Assembly: GCA_902575965.1 (NCBI GenBank)
Contig: CACGTM010000001.1
Coordinates: forward strand, 62,001 to 126,000
From: an uncultured Alphaproteobacteria bacterium
GTDB lineage: Bacteria > Pseudomonadota > Alphaproteobacteria > Rhodospirillales > Rhodospirillaceae
Direction of reading: 5' to 3'
DNA length: 64,000 nucleotides
This document shows, in pieces, positions 22,525 through 30,632 of the stretch. Each line of letters opens with the position of its first letter. Position 1 is the stretch's first letter. Both the position numbers and the translations under genes were made by a program. The notes under the pieces are model-generated. The model saw nothing but the letters and a program-made list of their open reading frames with translations. It searched no databases and was not told the origin of the DNA.

Positions 22525-24258
22525 TTAGCTTTCTTGATTTACGTTTGTCTTCTGGGTCATTTGTATCACTAGTCCCATTGTTAAAACCGCGACAATTGGG
22601 CAAATACTAGCTAGCGATAATATACCAAACCCTTCCACTGCAGAAACTGCATTGCCTAAACCTAATCCCATAGCAAGAACCAAAGGAACAGTTACGGGTC
22701 CTGTTGTAACACCTGCACTATCCCAAGCAACATTCACAAACTCCTCTGTGGAGAGAAAGGTTAAAATGATACCAATTGTATAAAGTGGTAATAGCAACAT
22801 CATGAGATCTAGGTGAAAAATTAGCTTGGCAACACCAAGTGCGATACCAACAGCTACGCCACCAGCAACACTATACATAAGCATGGATTTTTTAAATGCG
22901 CCATTAGTCAGTTCCTGCACAGTCAGTCCAAGAGCATTCAGAGCAGGCTCTGCTAACGTTGAACCAAACCCAAGCAAAAATGCAAAACTAACACATATTA
23001 CAAATCCAATTATCTCTGGATAATGAGGGGAGTTTTCAACAATCGGCAACTGCATAAAGGCAGAAGGAAGTGCGCTTCCTGTTTGAGACCCAATTGCCCC
23101 AAGCCCATATGTTAAGCCAATGTTAAAGATACACATTCCCAATATTGAAAGTGTTAGTCCATAAATAGTAACCATTCTATTGGGAAGGGTTGAACGGAGG
23201 ACGATAAAAAGAACGAACATAAGGAATATAACGAGCGGTAAGATAGCTCTTACACCTAAAACAATTTCAACTAATGGTGTTTGATCCCATATACTTAGTT
23301 CTGTCTGTACGGAACCACCAGCGCTGGCTGCAGCAGCAATGATCTGTTCGGGTGTTACCGTGAGCGATACAAAAACTGAAAGAATTAAAACAGCCAAAAT
23401 TGGAAATAAAGACGCTAAAGTAACAACACCAAATCCTGAAAGGGATGAATTACCTTTACCTGCAGCATTTGCTATTCCTATACCGAGGGATAAAACCAAG
23501 GGTACTGTGACTGGGCCTGTTGTTACCGCACCACAATCCCAGGCTAAACCAAGTATACTTGCTAGGTTAGGGTCATTCCAAGCATAGAGAGAAAGTAAAG
23601 CAACCGGGGTTAATGCCCCATAAATCATTGGTTTAAGAGACCAACCCTTTACAAATCTCACTGTTCCTAAAATTGCAGCAATACCAACCCCTGCACCAAC
23701 CATAAGAACAAGGGGAAGCGTCCAATTATTTAATAATTCATATAGGTATGGTGCTTTTGTAACATCTACTGAGGCACCAAATGCCTGGAGAGCGCCGATT
23801 GCGGGTTCTGCAAAGGTTACTCCGACCCCAAGAATACCAATAATTACATAAACGACTGCCATTGAGGCTTTTTTGGGGAGATTATCACCAATAATCTTAC
23901 CGAATGGCATAAGTCCTGTGCTTAACCCTTCCATGAAAACAGCCAAACCGACTATAACGGCTGCTAAGCCTACAGTAAGGGAGATCGCCGCATCAATTGG
24001 TGTTCTTAATAGTAACATTTGAAAAAGAATTAAATATAACGCTAGAGGCACAACAGCTTTGATTTGGTCCATAATCCTCACGTAGCTGTAAGGGCCAAGT
24101 AGGTCTAATGCGCTCTTTAGAGTAACATTTATTTTTTTGGGTTTCAGAGCGTCTGGGTCACCATCGACTGGCTTAGGGGTCAGCAAATTATAGCTAACTG
24201 TTTTATAGCTGACATTTGTTTTTGCCAGGTACTGCGAATAACGCATGCTTCTCTCCAT
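22525..24258 (-). CDS. DUF1538 (UmpA/UmpB-like) membrane protein, internally duplicated
   Basis: Two copies of a motif: LAWDCGAVTTGPVTVPLVLSLGIGIANAAGKG and VAWDSAGVTTGPVTVPLVLAMGLGLGNAVSAVEG; also two GFGSTLAEPALNALG/GVTFAEPAIGALQAFG motifs. Confidence 0.8.
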   Translation of the reverse strand: MERSMRYSQYLAKTNVSYKTVSYNLLTPKPVDGDPDALKPKKINVTLKSALDLLGPYSYVRIMDQIKAVVPLALYLILFQMLLLRTPIDAAISLTVGLAAVIVGLAVFMEGLSTGLMPFGKIIGDNLPKKASMAVVYVIIGILGVGVTFAEPAIGALQAFGASVDVTKAPYLYELLNNWTLPLVLMVGAGVGIAAILGTVRFVKGWSLKPMIYGALTPVALLSLYAWNDPNLASILGLAWDCGAVTTGPVTVPLVLSLGIGIANAAGKGNSSLSGFGVVTLASLFPILAVLILSVFVSLTVTPEQIIAAAASAGGSVQTELSIWDQTPLVEIVLGVRAILPLVIFLMFVLFIVLRSTLPNRMVTIYGLTLSILGMCIFNIGLTYGLGAIGSQTGSALPSAFMQLPIVENSPHYPEIIGFVICVSFAFLLGFGSTLAEPALNALGLTVQELTNGAFKKSMLMYSVAGGVAVGIALGVAKLIFHLDLMMLLLPLYTIGIILTFLSTEEFVNVAWDSAGVTTGPVTVPLVLAMGLGLGNAVSAVEGFGILSLASICPIVAVLTMGLVIQMTQKTNVNQES

Positions 24259-24485
24259 CCTAAAGAAAAAGATTACTGATAATAGTTAAATTCCTCAGTT
24301 ATTACAATGATTTCTAAGTTTTGGATAATTTTGGTAATTTTTAGTTTAAGAAAGAATCTTTTTTTAATCAATATTATCAATATCTTGCGAGTAAAAAAAC
24401 GATTATGAGGGAATAAGCAATACTCAAAATAAAGAGAAATCTGATAAATTAGGGATAATAAAGTTTAAAAAAAGAGGAAATAATT

Positions 24486-24746
24486 TTATCTCTTTAGAGT
24501 TTTCATCAATTCCTCAACTTTATCTTCAAACCCTTGATCGCTTTTTAGTGCACCTTTTAAACACGCTTTTAAATGACTTTGCAGAATTTTACCCTCAACT
24601 GTCGACAATGCATTTTTTACCGCTTTTATTTGGTTAAGAATATCGATACAATATTTTTCCTCTTCAATCATTTTAGCAATACCACGAACTTGACCTTCAA
24701 TTCTTTTGATGCTTGCTAATTGTTTTGTGTGTGATGGGTGGCTCAT
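24486..24746 (-). CDS. CsoR-type metal-sensing repressor
   Basis: 86 aa, IKRIEGQVRGIAKMIEEEKYCIDILNQIKAVKNAL...LQSHLKACL; Cys33-His58-Cys62 spacing matches Cu(I) CsoR (C36/H61/C65 in M. tuberculosis CsoR). Confidence 0.85.
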   Translation of the reverse strand: MSHPSHTKQLASIKRIEGQVRGIAKMIEEEKYCIDILNQIKAVKNALSTVEGKILQSHLKACLKGALKSDQGFEDKVEELMKTLKR

Positions 24747-25108
24747 ACCAATCTCGGAACAATATATGTGAAAATCGTTGCAAAAATAAATAATATCACA
24801 GACAAGTAATATACATATCGGGAGTTTTTTCTAGTCTTCATGCAGGCCTTTCCTAACTCAGGGTCTGTTGGACAAGGCATTAGATATGTTTTGTAGTTTA
24901 TATAACCAGCAAGAGTGATTGTTATAAATGCCAGAGCAGAGATATAAACTTTATATTTAGAGAGTATAATTAAAAATGGAAAAACAAGAATCAAGTTTGC
25001 AAAAGCTGCACCAGCACCAATTGCAACAAATAATGCAGGGAGGGCACAGCATATAAGTGTAGACGATGAAGCAAATAATGTCAGTAAATTAACAGATTTA
25101 TCATTCAT
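24743..25108 (-). CDS. MerT-like small membrane protein (heavy-metal uptake type)
   Basis: TLICCALPALFVAIGAGAA vicinal CC in TM1; second Cys pair CPTDPELGKAC. Confidence 0.6.
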   Translation of the reverse strand: MNDKSVNLLTLFASSSTLICCALPALFVAIGAGAAFANLILVFPFLIILSKYKVYISALAFITITLAGYINYKTYLMPCPTDPELGKACMKTRKNSRYVYYLSVILFIFATIFTYIVPRLV

Positions 25109-25113
25109 AACTT

Positions 25114-25542
25114 TTATAATTTAATAATCTGCATTCCTGTTGCATTTTGACCATTAGATAAAATTTTCTGCTTAATATCATTAAAATCAATTTCTGCTTC
25201 TGAAGTATATGCAATTAAAACTTTTCCTTGGTTAAGGTCCACATCAATTCTTTTCACATTTATGTCCTTCAAGAAAGTTTTTTCAATACCTCTTGCGCAA
25301 AAGTCACATACCATACCCTCAACATTCACAACAGCAATTTGTGATCCGGTTAGGTTTTCAATAAATTTAATAAACCTCTCTGAATCCACCTCTGCATTTT
25401 TTTCAATAACCAATTGATTATAGTGGTGATCATGACTATGGCCATTGTGCTCTAGCGTGGTAGTATGATTCATATGTTCGTGGGCATGAGCGCTCCATGA
25501 TAAGGGTGCAAATAATACAAATATCAAAAAAGTTCTTTTCAT
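25114..25542 (-). CDS. Exported His-rich protein with heavy-metal-associated (HMA) domain
   Basis: Signal peptide ...SWSAHA, HEHMNHTTTLEHNGHSHDHHYN, HMA motif GMVCDFCARGIEKTF. Confidence 0.8.
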   Translation of the reverse strand: MKRTFLIFVLFAPLSWSAHAHEHMNHTTTLEHNGHSHDHHYNQLVIEKNAEVDSERFIKFIENLTGSQIAVVNVEGMVCDFCARGIEKTFLKDINVKRIDVDLNQGKVLIAYTSEAEIDFNDIKQKILSNGQNATGMQIIKL

Positions 25543-25551
25543 CTTCTCCTC

Positions 25552-26157
25552 CTAAAATCTATACATAAGATGTAAATCCCATTCAGTTTTATCATTATAC
25601 CCGAATTCCATAAGAACATTTCCTTTAAAGAATTTTAATACTGGGTAAGTTGACCATTCACTAATTAATGAATTCCTCTTTGTTTTTAACATTATCCAAG
25701 TATGAAGGTCCCCATAATTTCCTAAGTAGGGAGCAAACCCTAATTGGTAAGATTGATCATAGTAATCTTTTTTTTCGTTCTCAACTTGTTTAAGACTAAA
25801 GCCAAAAAACAACCTTCTAGTTTCCCAATCACCGTGAATTCCATAAAAGAAATTGTCAAATCCCTTGGAGCTTACCCCTGATTGGAAATAAAGATTTCTC
25901 TGAGAATTTTGGGTATTTTTACGATCTAAAAGATATGTAAATCTAAAGTAAGAGTAATTACTCCCAAAAAACTTGTCTTCAATGGCTTCTATTCCTAGTG
26001 AGTATTTGTGGCTTGGAGAGAAATGGTAGTAGATTGAGTTTTTCATATTATCTGAGAATGTCATCGCCGTTGAGCCCCCAGAATATGAGATAGGTCTCGT
26101 TTCACCACTATTTGAGACTAAAAAAAAGAATAGTATAATTAGTAACCTTATACCCAT
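25552..26157 (-). CDS. Outer-membrane/beta-barrel-like exported protein, first gene of metal operon
   Basis: Internal Met MGIRLLIILFFFLVSNSGE starts a signal peptide; alternating aromatic strands and C-terminal WDLHLMYRF. Confidence 0.55.
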   Translation of the reverse strand: MGIRLLIILFFFLVSNSGETRPISYSGGSTAMTFSDNMKNSIYYHFSPSHKYSLGIEAIEDKFFGSNYSYFRFTYLLDRKNTQNSQRNLYFQSGVSSKGFDNFFYGIHGDWETRRLFFGFSLKQVENEKKDYYDQSYQLGFAPYLGNYGDLHTWIMLKTKRNSLISEWSTYPVLKFFKGNVLMEFGYNDKTEWDLHLMYRF

Positions 26158-26167
26158 AGGGGGTATA
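26149..26167 (-). promoter_or_regulatory. Candidate CsoR operator
   Basis: Perfect palindrome TATACCC-N5-GGGTATA; TTGACT -35-like box at 26187-26192 upstream on the minus strand. Confidence 0.6.
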
Positions 26168-26223
26168 TTGTACGAAATTTGATTTAAGTCAATGTTTTTA
26201 TAATAGAAAGGTTTGAGAATAAA

Positions 26224-26595
26224 ATGTCTTATCAAAAAGATGTAGAAAAATTTATGCTTGCTGGAGAGCAATCAATTAACAAAGCCCTTGATCTTGAAAA
26301 CGACCAGTCTCGCCTATATATGAATCTTATCACTGAGGAATACAAAGAAACACTATCTGCTTATGAAGATGGTGATATGATAGAAGTAGCTGATGGTCTA
26401 GCAGATATGGTTTGGGTTATCATGGGAATGTGCAACAGTTGCGGTATTAATTTTGACTCTGTTTGGGAAGAAGTAAGAGCATCAAATATGAGTAAATTCA
26501 TAGATGGAAAATCTATAAAAAACGAACATGGTAAAATTATGAAACCAGCTACATACTTTAAGCCTAATATAAAGAAAGCTTTGGATATAGAATAA
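26224..26595 (+). CDS. MazG-like/phosphoribosyl-ATP pyrophosphatase-like nucleotide pyrophosphohydrolase
   Basis: LYMNLITEEYKETLSAYEDGDMIEVADGLADMVWVIMG: E-x-x-E and E-x-x-D pattern. Confidence 0.75.
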   Translation: MSYQKDVEKFMLAGEQSINKALDLENDQSRLYMNLITEEYKETLSAYEDGDMIEVADGLADMVWVIMGMCNSCGINFDSVWEEVRASNMSKFIDGKSIKNEHGKIMKPATYFKPNIKKALDIE

Positions 26596-26652
26596 TTTTT
26601 TTTATGTAACTAAACTTTTAATTTTAACGAGATAAATATTTATAATTAAATT

Positions 26653-27663
26653 ATGGATCCAATAACACAAGGCGCGGTTGGTGCGGCATTTGCACAGTCA
26701 TTAAGTAAAAGAAACAATTTATTACAGATTGCTTTGATTGGTTTTCTTGCTGGATTGGCTCCTGATCTAGATGTTTTGATTCAATCCTCAGACGATCCAA
26801 TCCTTTTTCTTGAATACCACAGGCAGTTTACTCATTCTCTTTTTTTTATTCCCATTGGTTCTTTAATTGTTGCTGAATGTGCTTTTCCTTTCTTTAAAAA
26901 AACACTAGGCTTTAAGATAGTATATAGAGCAAGTTTTTTTGGTTATGCAACACATGGTATTTTGGATGCTTGTACATCATATGGGACTTATATCTTTTGG
27001 CCTTTTTCTAATGAGAGAGTAGCGTGGAATATTATATCGATAGTTGATCCACTTTTTACTATTCCCATTATAATTCTTATAATTATTTCAATTGTAAAAA
27101 GAAAAATGATATTTAGTTTTTTTGCCGTTGGGTGGTTTGCGTTTTATCTATCTTTAGGTTTCTTGCAATATGAAAGAACATATATTGCAGCAAGAGAGCT
27201 TGCATATTCTAGGGGGCATAAAGCTGAACGACTGACCCTTAAGCCTTCATTTGGTAACATAATTTTATGGAAGTCAATTTATCAGCATGAACAAACTTAC
27301 TATGTTGATGCACTCAGGACACTTTATTCATCAATATGGTGTCAAGGTAGCAGTACAAAAGTTTTTGACTTTAATTATCATTTACCTGGTATTGACAAAA
27401 ATAGTCAGCAAGCAAAAGATGTTGAGAGGTTTCGTAGGTTTTCACAAGATTATTTAGGCTATGATAAAAAGAAGAGTCTTGTTACAGATATTCGTTACTC
27501 AATGCTTCCAAACCAAATTACTCCAATGTGGGGAATAATTATAGATGAAAAAAAAAGTAAATATGATCATGCTGTTTGGTGGATAAGTCAGAGTTTAGGG
27601 CAAGATCAATTAAAACTATATAGAGATATGTTAATTGGTAAAGCGTGTATAGTTTTCAAATAA
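26653..27663 (+). CDS. Membrane-bound metal-dependent hydrolase (YdjM/DUF457-like)
   Basis: MDPITQGAVGAAFAQSL; APDLDVLIQSSDDPILFLEYHRQFTHSLFFIP. Confidence 0.8.
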   Translation: MDPITQGAVGAAFAQSLSKRNNLLQIALIGFLAGLAPDLDVLIQSSDDPILFLEYHRQFTHSLFFIPIGSLIVAECAFPFFKKTLGFKIVYRASFFGYATHGILDACTSYGTYIFWPFSNERVAWNIISIVDPLFTIPIIILIIISIVKRKMIFSFFAVGWFAFYLSLGFLQYERTYIAARELAYSRGHKAERLTLKPSFGNIILWKSIYQHEQTYYVDALRTLYSSIWCQGSSTKVFDFNYHLPGIDKNSQQAKDVERFRRFSQDYLGYDKKKSLVTDIRYSMLPNQITPMWGIIIDEKKSKYDHAVWWISQSLGQDQLKLYRDMLIGKACIVFK

Positions 27664-27697
27664 GATAAAACTATTAGCTTATATAATTCCGTGTTTG

Positions 27698-28711
27698 TTA
27701 ATGGTTTATAACAATTTTTCCTATATGCGACTGAGATTCCATATAAGCAAGAGCTTCTTTTGCTTCACTAAAATGAAACTCCTTACCTATATAGGGCTTA
27801 ATAGCGTTAGTTTGCATACACTTTAAAAGTCTTTCTAGCATTTCAACACTGCCAACTGCGATACCTCGGAGATTAATATTTTTTCCTATTAAAGGCATCA
27901 TGTCCAATGATGTATTTGCATTGCCAGATAAGAAGCCGATTAAACCAATCAGGCCATTGAATGACATAGCTTCAAATGTATGTGCCATAGTATTTGGTCC
28001 ACCTGTTTCAATTGCAATATCTGCACCTGTCCCATTAGTTGCTTCTAAAACATTTGCTGCCCAATCTTTATTACTTTTATAATTTATACAGTGATCAGCT
28101 CCTAATGATTTTAACACTTCAAGCTTTTTATCACTTGATGATGTTATGATTGCGTTTGCTCCCATTGCTTTTGCTATTTGGACTCCAAATACTGAAACGC
28201 CTCCTGTTCCCAAGAGCAATACATTACTTTCTTTGTTTACTTTTCCTGCTTCAAAAATTGTGTTCCAGGCTGTTACACCTGCACATGGAATGCATGCGCC
28301 TTCTGCGTATGAGAAACTACTAGGTAATTTAACGATGCCATGAGCTGGAAAAGCCCCATATTCAACAAGCGTACCATTTGTTGATCCACCAAGATCTGAC
28401 GAAAAATATTTGGGATGTATGGGCCCATTAATCCAATCAGAAAAAAAATTCACGCAGACTCTATCACCTATTTTTAGATTTTTTACATTGGTGCCGATTT
28501 CAACAATTTCTCCTGCACCATCACTAAGTGGTATCAAGGTCTCAGGCTTTAAGCCTCCATACCACTGGTTCAAAATCATATAGTCTCTATAATTTAATGA
28601 GTGTGAATGAAATTTAATTATAGCCTCATTGTCATTACACTCTGGCTCCTGCATATCTACAAACTTAAGAGAGTTTATTCCCTTTTGATCTCCTACAATA
28701 TAACCTTTCAT
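27698..28711 (-). CDS. NAD(P)-dependent zinc-type alcohol dehydrogenase (MDR superfamily)
   Basis: LIPLSDGAGEIVEIGTNVKNLKIGDRVCVNF; VLLLGTGGVSVFGVQIAKAMGANAIITSSSDKKLE. Confidence 0.85.
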   Translation of the reverse strand: MKGYIVGDQKGINSLKFVDMQEPECNDNEAIIKFHSHSLNYRDYMILNQWYGGLKPETLIPLSDGAGEIVEIGTNVKNLKIGDRVCVNFFSDWINGPIHPKYFSSDLGGSTNGTLVEYGAFPAHGIVKLPSSFSYAEGACIPCAGVTAWNTIFEAGKVNKESNVLLLGTGGVSVFGVQIAKAMGANAIITSSSDKKLEVLKSLGADHCINYKSNKDWAANVLEATNGTGADIAIETGGPNTMAHTFEAMSFNGLIGLIGFLSGNANTSLDMMPLIGKNINLRGIAVGSVEMLERLLKCMQTNAIKPYIGKEFHFSEAKEALAYMESQSHIGKIVINH

Positions 28712-28923
28712 GTAATCCTCACTGGAAAAATAGGTAAGATATTTTCTAATTTTAACTTAAGTATCTTATAAACTATAATATTGGCGTCAACTATAAGTAA
28801 ATTAAGAATTATTATACAAATAATTTTTTTATAATTCTTTTTCAAATGCTAAATTTATAATAAGTATTTCTTAATTTAAAATTAACTTACTCTCATTCAT
28901 TTTTATGTGTTAGATTTTTAAAT

Positions 28924-29391
28924 ATGATAGATCAAGATAAGCATTCAAGAAGAATTTTTTTTTCCTCCGCTGTTCTCGGGGCATTTGGATTGTGCCTTTC
29001 TCCCTGTAATACGTCTTTTACAATGCAATCCAAAAAGAAAAATTTTCTATATGAACCAAAATTAGGTTTTGCAAAATTAGATAGTAATGAAAACCCTTAT
29101 GGCCCTAGCCCAAAAGCGCTGGAAGCAATTAACAAAGCCTCAAAAAGAGGTGCTTATTACGTTAAAGCTTCAGGAAAATTTCTTAGAGAAATGATAGCGG
29201 AAAAACATAATCTCTCACCTGATCATGTCATGCTTAGTTCTGGATCGACAGCAGCCTTGGCTAATATAGCTTTTGCAGCAATTGTATCGGCAAAAATTGC
29301 AGTAGAAAAGTTAATAGATATTATTAACCAAACTGATTTATCTCAAACTGGGTCTTTTATTAACATTGATGGAGAAGAGCTTCCTTGGTAG
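28924..29391 (+). pseudogene. Chimeric remnant: N-terminus of Tat-type PLP aminotransferase (HisC-like) fused to C-terminal tail of an SDR
   Basis: SRRIFFSSAVLGAFG signal; AKLDSNENPYGPSPKALEAI...SSGSTAALANIAFAA then IDIINQTDLSQTGSFINIDGEELPW, an SDR C-terminus. Confidence 0.65.
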
Positions 29392-29437
29392 TTGAGTATA
29401 TGTCTTACCTCATAATATTTATGAAATAATTGTGTCT

Positions 29438-29769
29438 ATGTCTCCAATACAGGATTGGTATGAAGTTGCAGAAACGCACAATATGCGTAAACTAGATTTT
29501 TTACTTGATGATAATGTTGTTTTTTACTCCCCAATTGTTTCTTCCCACAAAGGGGTAAAGAAGTTACTAAAACTTATTTAATTGCAGCAAGTAAAGTTTT
29601 AGATCAAAAGAAATCATTACGATATGTTAAAGAGTTTATTAGTGGGTATTCAGCTGTACTAGAATTTGAGACAGAAGTTGATGGGGTCTACATTAATGGA
29701 ATTGATTTAATCAGTTGGAATAAAAAAGGTAAAATAACTGAATTTAAAGTTATGGTTAGGCCTGTGTGA
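29438..29769 (+). pseudogene. Frameshifted NTF2/SnoaL-like protein
   Basis: MSPIQDWYEVAETHNMRKLDFLLDDNVVFYSPIV in frame 1, then RGKEVTKTYLIAASKVLDQKKSLRYVKEFISGYSAVLEFETEVDGVYINGIDLISWNKKGKITEFKVMVRPV in another frame; switch near 29540-29556. Confidence 0.75.
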
Positions 29770-30040
29770 GCTATTAATAAACTTCAGGAGAAAATGAAAA
29801 GGCTCCTTATTGTAAAAAAGTTGAGCTACTTCAATTGGTTAAATAAATTCTTGCTGAGAAAATAACCCACTTAGAACCTTTTTTATTTCATTTTTCACCA
29901 ATAAAGTTAATAGAATCAATTATTATACTAAGATATTGTTTTTACCACGCTGTGTCTTTAGAAATTATATTAATAAATATAGAATAATTATACAGAAGCT
30001 TTTAAATTTATGATCAATTAAAGGACTTAAAGGCCTCGCT

Positions 30041-30613
30041 ATGAGCAAAACAAGTGCCGAAAAAAAGGTTACCTCAAAGTTTCACGATGCACAGGTTGAA
30101 ATTCGCCATCTTTACGAAACAATTTCTTTATTACGCAACCAACTTGAGAGTAAGCAATTTGAGAAAGATACAGCTGTCCAGCAGGCAGTCCAGAGGTCTG
30201 CTGATGAAATAAAACTCCTAAAGGATACAGCTACCAGTCTTCGTGACGAGTTAGAAAGTCTAAGGTTTGAAAAAGACGCAGCTGTCCAGAAGGCAGTCCA
30301 GAGGTCTGCTGATGAAATAAAACTCCTAAAGGATACGACTACCAGTCTTCGTGACGAGTTAGAAAGCCTAAGGTTTGAAAAAGACGCAGCTGTTCAGAAA
30401 GCAGTCCAGGGCTCTGCTGATGAAATAAGAACCCTAAAAGATACAGCTACCAGTCTTCGTGATGAGTTAGAAAGCTTAAGGTTTGAGAAAGACGCAGCTG
30501 TTCAAAAAGAAGTTCAACGTTCTGCTGATGAGGTTGGTCAGTTAAAGGAAATGTCATCTAAGCTTAGGGTTGAGGTTGAGAGATTAAAGAATTTAACCAA
30601 TAAAAATACATGA
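30041..30613 (+). CDS. Coiled-coil repeat protein
   Basis: 190 aa with four tandem 36-aa repeats FEKDAAVQKAVQRSADEIKLLKDTATSLRDELESLR. Confidence 0.8.
   Translation: MSKTSAEKKVTSKFHDAQVEIRHLYETISLLRNQLESKQFEKDTAVQQAVQRSADEIKLLKDTATSLRDELESLRFEKDAAVQKAVQRSADEIKLLKDTTTSLRDELESLRFEKDAAVQKAVQGSADEIRTLKDTATSLRDELESLRFEKDAAVQKEVQRSADEVGQLKEMSSKLRVEVERLKNLTNKNT
30158..30589 (+). repeat. Tandem repeat, 4 x 108 bp, in frame
   Basis: Near-identical DNA copies at 30158, 30266, 30374, 30482; the last copy is the most diverged. Confidence 0.85.
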
Positions 30614-30632
30614 GAAGAGCCGAGGAGGAAGC

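Noticed and set aside
30158-30589. Regularly spaced repeats considered as CRISPR-like
   Set aside because: Repeats are contiguous 108-bp in-frame units with no unique spacers; they encode a coiled coil.
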